From contig DFOV01000441.1 of the NCBI GenBank assembly GCA_002376965.1, positions 1-24,033 of the forward strand: a DNA stretch of 24,033 nucleotides, read 5' to 3'. The notes beneath the pieces are model-generated. The model was not told the origin of the DNA. It worked only from the letters and a program-made list of their open reading frames with translations, and searched no databases. Shown piece by piece: positions 7,815 to 16,800 of the stretch; position 1 is the first letter of the stretch, and each line of letters opens with the position of its first letter. The translations under genes and the position numbers were made by a program. The DNA comes from Gammaproteobacteria bacterium UBA3532 (GTDB lineage: Bacteria > Pseudomonadota > Gammaproteobacteria > Enterobacterales > UBA3532).

Positions 7815-8441
7815 ATGATGGTATTAACAACGATCGACCACAATCAGCATGTTATCTTTGAAACCCTGAAGAAATTTCTGAGTGAAAATAAAGCCAGCAA
7901 GGCAGCCAGCCATTGGCGTGAAAACTATGCCGAAGGCCCTGTGTTAGCGTTGCAGCGCTACGTCAGCGAAATATACCGCGAACATCAGCCGCCGGTTGAG
8001 CGTGGCGAGATCTATCGCGCACTGGTCAATGAGCTAACCAACAAGTCTGATGAGCAAACAGAAGCAAAGACTATCTGGCAGCGTCAACCAACAGCAATCG
8101 CGCAAAATACCCATTTTGCCGAATTCCTGCGTCAGGTATTGAAGCTAATCAGCCTGGCCCACCAAGACATGCCTGAAATGCTAAAAGCGATTTCGTTCAA
8201 AATCGAGGAAAAAATTCAACATCGCAGCACTAAACTGGAGGTTTTACGCTGGTTGATACAACCAACACAAGGTTTCAACGCGCGGCTAACCCAAGAAGAA
8301 AAGCGTCATATTGTGCATGAGATCTACTTACAGTTATGTCATGACCTTGGGCCAATAGAAACCGATCAATTGATCACACGAGCTGTACGTTTTATGCAAT
8401 CGCATTATCCGGATGGTGATGATCCGCGCCAATATCTATAA
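7815..8441 (+). CDS. Conserved-looking protein of unknown function in the amt operon
   Basis: I do not recognise this 208-residue protein. It is soluble, charged and predicted mostly alpha-helical, with no signal peptide, membrane segment, cysteine cluster or nucleotide-binding motif. Visible features are a helical N-terminal third, a KFIEEKIQHRST-like basic helix in the middle and a C-terminal segment beginning RLTQEEKRHIVHEIY. It starts 13 bases after amt behind AGGAG (7806-7810); ATG 7815 and ATG 7818 are both possible, the second giving better spacing. Co-transcription with amt suggests a role in ammonium transport control or nitrogen status, but that is inference from position only. A strong hairpin follows its stop codon. 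Confidence 0.75.
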   Translation: MMVLTTIDHNQHVIFETLKKFLSENKASKAASHWRENYAEGPVLALQRYVSEIYREHQPPVERGEIYRALVNELTNKSDEQTEAKTIWQRQPTAIAQNTHFAEFLRQVLKLISLAHQDMPEMLKAISFKIEEKIQHRSTKLEVLRWLIQPTQGFNARLTQEEKRHIVHEIYLQLCHDLGPIETDQLITRAVRFMQSHYPDGDDPRQYL

Positions 8442-8452
8442 CCTCATGGCCT

Positions 8453-8481
8453 GGACTCAATCAATGGCGTTGATTGAGTCC
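8453..8481. terminator. Strong 12-bp-stem hairpin after the amt operon
   Basis: GGACTCAATCAA and TTGATTGAGTCC form a perfect 12-bp stem around the loop TGGCG, 11 bases after the stop codon of the unknown gene. No T-run follows (ACTATTATCC), so it is not a textbook intrinsic terminator. It could end or stabilise the amt transcript, partly attenuate reading into the kinase gene, or be a protein-binding palindrome. Confidence 0.5.
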
Positions 8482-8602
8482 ACTATTATCCTCATTGTCC
8501 TCTTAGTCACTTTCACTAAACTCGCTATCACGGATTTCAAATTGCCAAAAGCGTCTATACTTACTAACTATTCTGCAATACCGCGCAAACAACGAGACTT
8601 CT

Positions 8603-11314
8603 GTGGCAAAGATATTTTCCTCCTTGATCTTACCATCGTTGCTAGCTGCTTTCTCTTATGCCATTTGCGGCTACTTTGGTCGTTGGTTTACAATTGAACC
8701 CGGCTTTGCCAGCGCTATTTGGCCAGCAGCTGGAGTCTGTTTGGCTATATACTTTCATTTTGGCTGGCGCGCATTACCTGGCTTGTTTGTCGGCGCTTTA
8801 TTTGCCAAGTACTTTACCACTGGCATCAACATTCTGGATGTGTCTTTTGATGCCGCCCTGTGGATAGCATTTAGCTCAGTCGGTTCGCTACTCCAGTTTG
8901 TGGTTGCCAAATGGCTGATATTACGCTTCTGTAGCGCCCCCATTTCACTAACCTCACCACGACAATTAAGCCAGGTACTGCTTCTTGGCGGTCCTATCGC
9001 CTGTTGTATTGGTGCCACGGTTGGAACGGGGAGCTTATGGCTACAATCCTTTATTCCAAACTCGGCAGTGTTATTTGTCTGGTTCACATGGTGGGTGGGC
9101 GACAGCATTGGCGTATTGTTTTTTCTGCCGCTGTTATTGTCGATATTTCCTTGTCAGAAGTTTTACCCCATTCGCAAACCGGCATTAGCTCTAGTCTTCG
9201 CAACCTTATTATTTACACTGGCCTGTAGCGCTTTTTATTATTCAAAATGGGTATTCAATGATGCTCTCCAAGCGGAGTTTTCCAAGCAAGCGCGTCAGGA
9301 AATGGGCAAGCTTGAGGTTGCCAATGCCACCATTAACGATAAATTACGGGCGTTAAGCGCATTATTTAGCTCTCACTCAGGCATATCACGTACAGAATTT
9401 GCCATCTTTTCAGACACGCTGGATCAGGCCAACCTTCCCTACCGTGCCATGGCCTGGCTGCCCAGGCTAAGTCCAAGCGAGCTAGCCCAGTGGCAAATCC
9501 ATGTAGAGAAAGCTTACCGACGCCCAATAGACTTATTTACTATAAAATCCAGCGGGAAGGTTCCTGTATCTGAACAACCAGTCTATTACCCTATCACCTA
9601 CACCTACCCCTTTGCTCCTAACGAAGATGCCTTAGGTATGGATATCTATAGCCATACCTATGCTGGCCCATATCTAAAAGCCGCGATAGAAACTGGACAT
9701 CCCCACGCAACACCACCTCTACAACTGGTTCAGCAAGAAAATAAGTTTACTGGTAGTGTGATATATGCCGCCGTTATTTCACCTCACGATCAAAGCATAC
9801 TGGGTGTGGTGGAGGTGGTACTAGAAATGGATATTTTCTTAGCGGGACTCTTTAGCGACAATCCAGCCACCACTCTGCGAGTAACCAACCCCGCAAATCA
9901 AAACACCATATACAGCAAGGGCTATCGCCCTCAAGCACTGGTGCATTATCAAGAACATTTTGAATGGTTTGGCCAAACGTGGCACTTCCAATTCGCCAGC
10001 AGTGAACCTTTCGAGCATCAATCGAAAGACTGGATCAGCTGGTTTACTGTTGTAGGCGGCATGCTGGTATCGGTGATAGGCATGTTGTTTGTGCTTATGC
10101 AAATAGGCTTCGCGGAAGAGCTCAGCTTACGTGTAGAGGAAAAAACACGCGAACTACGCCGCGCGATAAAAGCCCTCGAACGAGCTAATAAGGCACAAAA
10201 CACCTTCATAGCCAATATGAGTCACGAGTTGCGCACGCCGCTCAATGCGATTATCGGCTTTGTATCCATTGCCAATAATCGACTCAGCGACAAAGCCGCT
10301 CTTGGCTATTTTGCATTGATAGATGACGCCTCCAAGCTATTACTGAATGCGATTAATCAGGTCTTGGACTTCACCAAAATATCCGCAGGAAAACTCGCTC
10401 TCGATGTCGCCCCTTTTTCTATCGCCGAAAGCGCCAAACGCATTAATAGCGTTTTTAGTGGCGTAGCCAGCCAAAAAAACATTGACTACCAGTTCCATTT
10501 TTCCCCCGATCCGCTGCCGACGATCCTTGGCGATCAAGGTCGCTTGGAACAAATCCTTACCAACCTGCTGGGAAACGCAATCAAGTTTACGGAAAAAGGC
10601 GGTGTCACACTGCGTATCGAACAAGTCAGCCCGATAAACTTGGTTATCAGCGTATCGGATACGGGCATTGGCATCTCGCCCGAAGCGCAAGACAAGCTTT
10701 TCCAGCAGTTTTCTCAAGCCGATAGCTCCACAACACGAAAGTACGGTGGAACAGGGCTTGGCCTATCCATTACCCGCGAGATTTGCCTCGCCATGGGCGG
10801 CGATATCCAGGTCAGCAGTAAGGTTGGTCAAGGAACCACATTTACCGTTTCTCTCCCCATTCAGCCAAAAAGCCGTCCGTCAACCGACAAGCCACCCGCG
10901 CCCCAAAGCAGCGCTACGGCCCCATCATCCCTGCGCGTATTGCTGGTAGAAGATCATAAAATCAACCAGCTAATGATGCTTGAGCTACTAAAAATAATGG
11001 GCGCCGAAACCGAGTTGGCAGCAAACGGCCAGCTTGCTTTAGAAAAACTGGATGAGATGACAGGTAAGCAGATGCTACCAGATTTGATATTAATGGATAT
11101 TCAAATGCCGGTGATGGATGGTTATACCGCAACCCAGAAAATACGACAGCAACAAATCTATCAGCATATTCCGATAGTGGCGCTATCGGCCAATGCCACA
11201 ACCCACGATATGGATAAAGCCAAAGCCGTTGGCATGCAAGATTATCTCACCAAACCGGTCGACCAAGCGGCGCTAGAGAAGATTGTTCAAAGCATAAAAA
11301 AGGCTGCGGAATAA
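8603..11314 (+). CDS. Hybrid sensor histidine kinase: MASE1-CHASE-HisKA-HATPase-REC
   Basis: Membrane hybrid kinase of 903 aa. Order: MASE1-type multi-helix membrane domain (about 1-215; [16 protein letters not shown] is typical), periplasmic CHASE domain (about 225-420; [23 protein letters not shown] and the following PLQLVQ are its hallmark), a further helix (481-500), coiled-coil linker, HisKA with phospho-acceptor His541 (SHELRTP), HATPase with N box around 650-660, G1 DTGIG (686-690) and G2 GGTGLGL (715-721), then a receiver with Asp832 ([10 protein letters not shown]) and Lys884. All key residues are intact. The start is GTG 8603; its Shine-Dalgarno is weak (ACGAGA) but the MASE1 domain begins at once. 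No partner regulator or Hpt protein lies in the window, so output must be elsewhere. Position after amt suggests, but does not show, a link to nitrogen. Confidence 0.92.
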   Translation: MAKIFSSLILPSLLAAFSYAICGYFGRWFTIEPGFASAIWPAAGVCLAIYFHFGWRALPGLFVGALFAKYFTTGINILDVSFDAALWIAFSSVGSLLQFVVAKWLILRFCSAPISLTSPRQLSQVLLLGGPIACCIGATVGTGSLWLQSFIPNSAVLFVWFTWWVGDSIGVLFFLPLLLSIFPCQKFYPIRKPALALVFATLLFTLACSAFYYSKWVFNDALQAEFSKQARQEMGKLEVANATINDKLRALSALFSSHSGISRTEFAIFSDTLDQANLPYRAMAWLPRLSPSELAQWQIHVEKAYRRPIDLFTIKSSGKVPVSEQPVYYPITYTYPFAPNEDALGMDIYSHTYAGPYLKAAIETGHPHATPPLQLVQQENKFTGSVIYAAVISPHDQSILGVVEVVLEMDIFLAGLFSDNPATTLRVTNPANQNTIYSKGYRPQALVHYQEHFEWFGQTWHFQFASSEPFEHQSKDWISWFTVVGGMLVSVIGMLFVLMQIGFAEELSLRVEEKTRELRRAIKALERANKAQNTFIANMSHELRTPLNAIIGFVSIANNRLSDKAALGYFALIDDASKLLLNAINQVLDFTKISAGKLALDVAPFSIAESAKRINSVFSGVASQKNIDYQFHFSPDPLPTILGDQGRLEQILTNLLGNAIKFTEKGGVTLRIEQVSPINLVISVSDTGIGISPEAQDKLFQQFSQADSSTTRKYGGTGLGLSITREICLAMGGDIQVSSKVGQGTTFTVSLPIQPKSRPSTDKPPAPQSSATAPSSLRVLLVEDHKINQLMMLELLKIMGAETELAANGQLALEKLDEMTGKQMLPDLILMDIQMPVMDGYTATQKIRQQQIYQHIPIVALSANATTHDMDKAKAVGMQDYLTKPVDQAALEKIVQSIKKAAE

Positions 11315-11326
11315 TCCAGCAGCCTT
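11300..11326. terminator. Intrinsic terminator shared by convergent genes
   Basis: AAGGCTGC pairs with GCAGCCTT around an 11-base loop, with further GGA/TCC pairing inside. On the minus strand the stem is followed by TTTTTT, making a good rho-independent terminator for the secreted-protein gene at 11352-12104. On the plus strand it spans the kinase stop codon and has only a weak T-tract. Confidence 0.75.
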
Positions 11327-11351
11327 GAAATAAATGTTCGCAACTTAGCGT

Positions 11352-12104
11352 TTAGTGGCGACGACGCCAGTTTGGATAAGGAGCATAGCGCTCACTGTCC
11401 CAAATACGGTTGTGACGAGAATACTGCTCACGATGGCAAGAAATAATACCTTTTTGACACAATGACTCGCGCCACTCGTATTTAATCAAACTGGTGTACT
11501 CAACATGGCGCTGTGGCTCAAACTCAACTACACGCGAAGGTGAATAGCTTTCTTCGCCAAACCCAGTGCCCGCATCGCCTTTATGTCTAGCACGAGACTT
11601 AGCCGTTCCCTTGCGCGATTGATATTGCGGCTGATGATAAACCGGTTTTTGGTCAAACACCGCAACGGCAATAGTGCCCATGGCGCTGTAGTCATCCCAG
11701 GCGGCAGCATACGAATGGTCTTCGCTGCTGAAATAAAAGCGATTAACCTGATTTTTACCGGTACGCCAGCCTTCATAAACCTGTGTCTGATGCGGGTTTA
11801 GAATATACATACGCTCATGGTGTTTCAGATAAGACGGCTTGCCTGAGATAATGTTACGCCCATCAACCGCGACGACAACGCCAATGCGCTTAGCGGTGTT
11901 GTTACGAATTTTCAAACCGTAGCGCTCCCCCTGAATAGCCTGCAAATAATTACGCGACTCATCACGCTCTGCAGCTACCGGGTAGAGAGGTAATTCATAG
12001 CCCCGATCATCAACCACTTCCACGGTCACCGGCTCAAACTTAGCCCAAACATTGCCACTGGCCACCAACATCATCACCGTAAACCACAACGCAATATATT
12101 TCAT
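11352..12104 (-). CDS. Secreted conserved protein of unknown function
   Basis: A 250-residue exported protein. A signal peptide is clear (1-21, cleavage after VWA), so the mature product is periplasmic or surface-located. The central region (about 50-155), with GLKIRNNTAKRIGVVVAVDGRNIISGK, SYLKHHERMYIL and an EGWRTGKNQVNRFYF block, reads like a compact beta-rich domain that I have seen in uncharacterised proteobacterial proteins but cannot name. The C-terminal third is basic, rich in Arg, His, Tyr and Ser, ends in RRRH, and contains two Cys (in LCQKGIISCHRE) that could form a disulfide. ATG 12104 is supported by AAGGAG (12113-12118). It is monocistronic, with its own terminator. Confidence 0.75.
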   Translation of the reverse strand: MKYIALWFTVMMLVASGNVWAKFEPVTVEVVDDRGYELPLYPVAAERDESRNYLQAIQGERYGLKIRNNTAKRIGVVVAVDGRNIISGKPSYLKHHERMYILNPHQTQVYEGWRTGKNQVNRFYFSSEDHSYAAAWDDYSAMGTIAVAVFDQKPVYHQPQYQSRKGTAKSRARHKGDAGTGFGEESYSPSRVVEFEPQRHVEYTSLIKYEWRESLCQKGIISCHREQYSRHNRIWDSERYAPYPNWRRRH

Positions 12105-12131
12105 AATCTGTACTCCTTGCTGGGATAAAGT

Positions 12132-12165
12132 ATCTGAACACTTCAGATTTCATACCTTCATTATG
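12132..12165 (-). promoter_or_regulatory. Candidate promoter -10 and inverted-repeat operator of the secreted-protein gene
   Basis: ATCTGAA-CAC-TTCAGAT (12132-12148) is a perfect 7-bp inverted repeat 28 bases before the ATG. On the minus strand a CATAAT -10-like hexamer (12165-12160) precedes it, so the repeat would sit just downstream of the start site, either as an operator or as a hairpin in the leader. I see no good -35. Confidence 0.3.
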
Positions 12166-12269
12166 CAAGGGGTTAGCTGAACGAAAGTTGAATGGGAAAA
12201 GTTTTTATTGCGCATGTTCCGGCAGTTTTAATAACCGCTCACTACGCCACACACGAATGCAAACATAAT

Positions 12270-12297
12270 CTGGATTCCCGCATTCGCGGGAATGACA
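12270..12297. repeat. Dispersed 28-bp hairpin repeat, copy 1
   Basis: Begins CTGGATTCCCGC and ends GCGGGAATGACA; the core ATTCCCGC-ATTC-GCGGGAAT is a perfect 8-bp stem with a 4-base loop. A second copy with one changed base is at 13824-13851. This motif resembles dispersed intergenic REP-like elements known from many gammaproteobacterial and neisserial genomes. The rest of this gap (12105-12365) has no gene that I can support. Confidence 0.8.
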
Positions 12298-12365
12298 GCC
12301 GCAGACTAACCCACTCACCTCAGCATTACTGCGGAATATGGGCAAGAAGCATATTGAAGATTGGC

Positions 12366-12677
12366 TTAGTGTTTAAGCGAAATACGCTCATCAATCTCTA
12401 ACAATCGCCTACCATGTATTACTGCAATAATTTGAATATGGCTAGGGGTGATTTCGTAGATTAGTCGATAACTAAACAGAAACAGTTCTCGATAGCTCGG
12501 ATCGCCCAACTCGGGAACTACTCGGCCTTTATTTGGAAAGTCGCCAGCACTTTCACCTAGATCAAATAGCTGTGATGCAACCTCTTTGGCGTAATATATG
12601 GAGTCTTTTGCTATGTATTCCGCAATATAATTGATATCGTCGAGAGCAGCGTTTGTCCAGCGCGTTACGAGAGCCAT
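12366..12677 (-). CDS. ParE/RelE-type toxin
   Basis: A 103-residue protein with the ParE toxin pattern: an N-terminal basic strand/helix (RWTNAALDDINYIAEYIAKDS), a central region with GRVVPELGDPSYREL, and the C-terminal block FSYRLIYEITPSHIQIIAVIHGRRLL. Members poison DNA gyrase or cleave mRNA; the Pro-Glu...Tyr-Arg-Glu-Leu and Val-Ile-His-Gly-Arg-Arg features fit the ParE branch. The start overlaps the antitoxin stop by 13 bases (12665-12677), the usual antitoxin-first arrangement on the minus strand. The actual target is not deducible. Confidence 0.88.
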   Translation of the reverse strand: MALVTRWTNAALDDINYIAEYIAKDSIYYAKEVASQLFDLGESAGDFPNKGRVVPELGDPSYRELFLFSYRLIYEITPSHIQIIAVIHGRRLLEIDERISLKH

Positions 12678-12853
12678 TTACTTAGCTTTTCCTTAGCTTC
12701 ATCATGACTGAGGGTTCCCTGTTCCTCGGCCGATATTTTACCTTTACGGATTTTTTCAAGCACGTACAGGTGATATTGTATGTCTTCTAGTGAGACATCG
12801 TTCGGAAGTTTTTCGAGTAACTGAACAACATCTGCTTTTGCTGTCGCTTGCAT
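12665..12853 (-). CDS. Antitoxin partner of the ParE-type toxin
   Basis: A 62-residue acidic/amphipathic helical protein (MQATAKADVVQLLEKLPNDVSLEDIQYHLYVLEKIRKGK...) immediately upstream of and overlapping the toxin gene. The VSLEDIQYHLYVLEKI pattern is common in small antitoxins paired with ParE toxins. I see no ribbon-helix-helix, AbrB or HTH motif of standard form, so how it binds its operator is unclear. I prefer ATG 12853 because the purine stretch GAGAAAG is correctly spaced; GTG 12859 would put that stretch too close. A C-terminal Asp/Glu/Lys-rich tail probably wraps the toxin. Confidence 0.8.
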   Translation of the reverse strand: MQATAKADVVQLLEKLPNDVSLEDIQYHLYVLEKIRKGKISAEEQGTLSHDEAKEKLSKWLS

Positions 12854-12920
12854 GATCACTTTCTCATAGTTCGCAGTGGTATAACCATAATAACCGGAAT
12901 GAAGCCAAATAGGCTACCGT

Positions 12921-13259
12921 TCATGAGCTCTCATCATTACCACCACCAAATCCTGACACATCATGCATGGAAGAGGGGTCGCCATCAGAATGAGAAGAGT
13001 CCTGCGTAAATGCCCATGATAAAAATATAAAATCAATCAATGGCACGCCTGGCTTTCTAATAATCGGCTTATCCTCGCTTAAGACGCTGATTATTAGCCC
13101 TGGGCCGATAATGGGAATAAGCCATGCCAATGCGATAATAAGTGCTTTTTGCTGCGTCTCAAATGAGTCCGAACGTATCGTGTGATAAGTAACCAAAGCG
13201 GCCATATAAACTACAATCATGACCAGCAAAGAAACGAACATATATATCAGGTGTTCCAT
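12921..13259 (-). CDS. Small two-helix membrane protein of unknown function
   Basis: A 112-residue protein with two membrane helices (about 4-26 and 38-60). The second, ALAWLIPIIGPGLIISVL, resembles the hydrophobic PLDc_N-type motif (Trp-x-x-Pro-x-x-Gly). A soluble Ser/Asp/Gly-rich tail ends GFGGGNDESS. ATG 13259 is chosen because GGAGA lies upstream (spacing a little long, 11 bases) and the upstream ATG at 13289 has no ribosome site. It sits between the toxin-antitoxin pair and the cysteine-rich gene, all on the minus strand, but gaps of 50-70 bases leave co-transcription uncertain. Function unknown. Confidence 0.6.
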   Translation of the reverse strand: MEHLIYMFVSLLVMIVVYMAALVTYHTIRSDSFETQQKALIIALAWLIPIIGPGLIISVLSEDKPIIRKPGVPLIDFIFLSWAFTQDSSHSDGDPSSMHDVSGFGGGNDESS

Positions 13260-13319
13260 ATCTTTATTTTCTCCACTATATGCCCGCATGAAGGTATATG
13301 AAGCAAATGGACTATTTTT

Positions 13320-13667
13320 TTATATTTTACCGTATTTAAATAATCGCCTGGTACGAGCTAACCAGATATCAGTCTTCGATGCATTTGGCACGGTATCAAG
13401 CCACTCGTACTTGTTATCCAGGATTTTTCGAATAATTTGTCTATTCTGCCCTTTATAAACGACTGCATTGCAACAACTGACATTAATGGCTTCAATTGCC
13501 TTGTCTGTTTCTGCATCAGTTCTGGGTTGCCTTTTAAAGTAGCAACTGTAGTCGTCAGACGCCATCAACTCTGGAGCTTCCATTTCGGGTAAGCAACATA
13601 GCATGCAAACCCCATCTTCAACCACGAAGTCTCCAGAGCAATTCTTCTCATAAATGTCAATCTTCAT
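13320..13667 (-). CDS. Cysteine-rich ferredoxin-like small protein
   Basis: 115 residues from the ATG at 13667; an in-frame ATG at 13706 gives 128 but has no visible ribosome site, whereas GAAG precedes 13667. Cysteines fall at 10, 21, 24, 25, 42, 65 and 66. The layout (Lys-Asn-Cys-Ser-Gly-Asp, then Cys-x2-Cys-Cys-Leu-Pro, an ApEl stretch, Cys-Tyr-Phe-Lys-Arg-Gln-Pro, an EAI helix and Ser-Cys-Cys-Asn-Ala-Val) looks like a single-cluster ferredoxin fold with altered cysteine spacing, so Fe-S binding is plausible but unproven. A basic C-terminal segment (KTDIWLARTRRLFKYGK) is unusual for a ferredoxin. No redox partner gene lies nearby. Confidence 0.6.
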   Translation of the reverse strand: MKIDIYEKNCSGDFVVEDGVCMLCCLPEMEAPELMASDDYSCYFKRQPRTDAETDKAIEAINVSCCNAVVYKGQNRQIIRKILDNKYEWLDTVPNASKTDIWLARTRRLFKYGKI

Positions 13668-13781
13668 AGAATAGTCTTCGTCGAGCTTCCCTTGAAACAA
13701 CATCATGGGAGAGTTGAAAAAATATTAGCATGTCTTTTATTCCTCGCCAGAAGCTGTTTTCCAACAGTGTGAAGCCTTTCA

Positions 13782-13812
13782 TTGGTGGGTTACGCCTCCG
13801 GCTAACCGCACC
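13782..13812. repeat. Hairpin repeat of the GGTGGGTTACGCC type
   Basis: GTGGGTTACGCC followed by TCC and GGCTAACCGCAC forms an imperfect stem with one bulged C and a G/C mismatch. It lies 11 bases from repeat copy 2. The pattern resembles a second class of short dispersed intergenic hairpins familiar from gammaproteobacterial genomes; only one copy is present in this window, so the assignment rests on memory. Confidence 0.5.
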
Positions 13813-13823
13813 CTCTCGTGGTG

Positions 13824-13851
13824 CTGGATTCCCGCATTCGCTGGAATGACA
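13824..13851. repeat. Dispersed 28-bp hairpin repeat, copy 2
   Basis: Identical to the element at 12270-12297 except for one base (GCTGG in place of GCGGG), which breaks one pair in the stem. It begins 8 bases past the stop codon of the malQ-treY gene, where it could also act as a 3' stem for the trehalose operon transcript. Confidence 0.75.
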
Positions 13852-13859
13852 CAGGCCAG

Positions 13860-16800
13860 CTAGCCTTTCACCTCTGCCAGCAACACCGCTACCGGAAAGT
13901 GTTCCAAAACATCGGTCATTGCCATGCTACCTTCAATAGCCAGCTCTTTTTCGGTGAATACCTCGCGCCAGGTTAGGCCCTGCAGCTTCTCAGGTAGAAC
14001 TACTTCGCTATCTTGCCAGAACGACCCAACGGGCGGTTTGTCGCAGGTTAGGTGGTTGGCCAGCATGCAAGGGGTGATAACCACCATCACCTGCTCTTCG
14101 TATGTGCGGGAAAATACGCATAGCTGATCGGCCATTGCGCCTTTTGTTTCCAGGCCTTGATAATCACCTTCGCTGAAGAGCTCGTGATGCTGACGGCGAG
14201 TTTGTAGCATTCGCCACATGCTATACAGTTTCACCTCGCCTGAGACATAATCGCTAAGCAGTTGCTGCACCAAATCACTGGCTGCGCCATCCACTAAAAA
14301 CTCGTCAATATGCGCTAGCATGCGTCGACGCAACGCATAGTCCACCGGGCGGCGGTTGTCGGGATCGACCAGGCTAAAGTCCCATAGCTCGGTACCTTGA
14401 TAGATATCTGGCGCTCCGGGAACAGTGAGTTTTAGCAGTGTTTGGGCCAAACTGTTATACACGCCAAATTCCGCCACCTTGCGCTGAAATGGTAAAAAAT
14501 CGTCCATAAACAGGGTGTTGTTCTGCCCTGCGATCACTTCCGCCGCAAACTGGGTTAATGCCGTCTCGTAGGTTTCGTTGGTATTGAGCCAGGAGGTATG
14601 CACCTTGGCTTCGCGGGCAGCTTTAATCATATAGCCTTGAATTCGTTCAACATATACTTGGCACGCCTCGTCGTCGGCGAAGCCTTCAAACGGCCAGCTT
14701 CCGACCAATGTTTGGTAGAGTAGATACTCATCATTGAGCGATGGTGCAGCTTGGCCATTTTCATCCTCAATAATCAGGCGGTTATTAATGCGATGCCAGC
14801 GGTTAACATGTTCCTCCCACTCATCCGGCATTTCACTTAATACATTAATCCGCGCTCGGGTATCTTCGCTACGCTTGGTATCGTGAGTGGTTAAACACAG
14901 CATGTTATAGGGCCAGTGGTGGCCTCGCTGCTTATTAATATGATGAAATGCGCTGACTGAATTACCAAAGCGGCTCGGCTCGCTACCAACTTCATTCAGC
15001 GACACCAGCCGGTTAAAGTCATAAAATGAGGTATCTTCGACCCCTTTGGCCATAACAGGGCTGGTAAACTGCTGAAAACTCATCACAAAGTTGGATAGCG
15101 TTTGATGCCAACGCAGCTCATCACTGGCATAAGGCGGCAGTTTCAACAGCAAAACGTCATGCACGAAATCAAATACCGATAGATCGACCAGTGTGCTGTT
15201 TTTCTTGGCCTGCGCCACTGCCCAGTCGATATAGTGCTCGTCTGTTTCAGACATGGCATCGAAAGCAATATAAGTGCGATATACAGGAAAACAGGCGGTA
15301 ACTTCCATGAGTGCATCGCGTAAACTATTTAAAGTGAAATCCCGAGTCATCGGGCTGACTTCAGCGATTTGATTAAGCCGATTGGCCAATACATTCAGCT
15401 CACTGGCCAACGCAGACTGCATGATTCGCTGCTTGTTTCGATGCACTAATGCCTCAAAATCAACTTTTTGATCGATAAACTTCTGGTAAATGTCGCTAAA
15501 GCGCTGTTCATTGTCACCAGCGACAAACAAACCATTGATCACCGACAAGGCTTCATAGCCGGTACTGCCATCCACTTCCCAATCACTGGGCAGGCTTTCA
15601 TACGGAGCGATGATTTTTTCTGCTACCAGATAAACCTGTCGCTTACGCAGCGGCGAACTCAGGCGACGGCTTAATGCATTAAAGTATCCTGCCGGATCAT
15701 TGAGACCATCCGCGTGATCGACCCGCAAACCATGCACTTTCTTTTGCTCAATCAAGTCAAAAATCAACCGGTGTGTCTCTTCTAATACCGCCGGATTTTC
15801 CATCCGAATACCAGCCAGCTCATTGATATCAAAAAAGCGCCGGTAATTGATTTCTTCTGCAGCGGTGCGCCAATAAGCCAGCCGATACGCTTGCTTCTCT
15901 AACAGCGGGTGTAAATACTCTGCCGTATCGCCTTCGTTGATCATTGATACATTGGCCTGGATAAAAGATTTGATGGCATCAGCCTCAACGCACAACCGGG
16001 CCAGCCTGGTTTTGTGAATATCTTTATCACGATTACGCTCTTCCATGCTTGCTTCATCTAATTGATGGCGATGGGGCAAGTGTTCAAACGTTGCGATCAG
16101 GCTTTTTAGTTCAGCAAGTTGACGATCGGTGTTGCCCAGCTGAGCGGTTAACTCATCAAGGCGAAGGGCTAGAATATCGGGGTAGGTGCTGGGATCGATA
16201 GGGAAAAGGTGGTCGTAATACCACACGCCAAACGAACCATGCGCTTCATCGAATTTGAGCTGCAATTCACCATTCTGCAATATGGCACCATACGGCCCCC
16301 CAAGTGCAGGAACTAGCACCTTGGCTTGCAGCTCACGTTTAACCGGCGTCCAATCAATATCAAAATGGTCGGCATAAATCGATGCAGGGCCATTTTCCAG
16401 CACATCATTCCACCAGGTATTGTCATGCCCCATCACCACCATATGATTAGGCACAATATCGACAATGGTACGCATGCCAGCCTTTTTAATCGCCTCACTC
16501 AGGTGTTCGAAGCCGTCTTGCCCACCTAGTTCAGGATTAAGCTGGCCATGATCAGTCACATCATAACCATGCATACTGCCCTTGCGCGCCGCTAAAATGG
16601 GCGAGCAATACAAATGACTGATCCCAAGCTGTTTCAGATAGTCGATCTGCTCAGTGGCGGCATAAAAATCAAAGTCTGGCGTTAGCTGAAAACGATAACT
16701 GGCCAATGGAACCGCATCCAATGATAAGGGGGCCGCGGCCTGCCGCGCACTAACTAAAGGTTGAGCACGATGGGTAGTATGCAGCATATCGGCAATTTGC

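Noticed and set aside
8413..8697. 94-residue open frame on the plus strand spanning the amt-operon end and the kinase start
   Set aside because: It overlaps the 3' end of the unknown gene and the MASE1 coding start, runs through the 12-bp hairpin and has no ribosome binding site; the kinase frame explains the region better.
12192..12401. 69-residue plus-strand frame in the gap before the toxin gene
   Set aside because: It is made largely of the dispersed hairpin repeat (giving the false peptide NLDSRIRGNDS) and overlaps the toxin 3' end.
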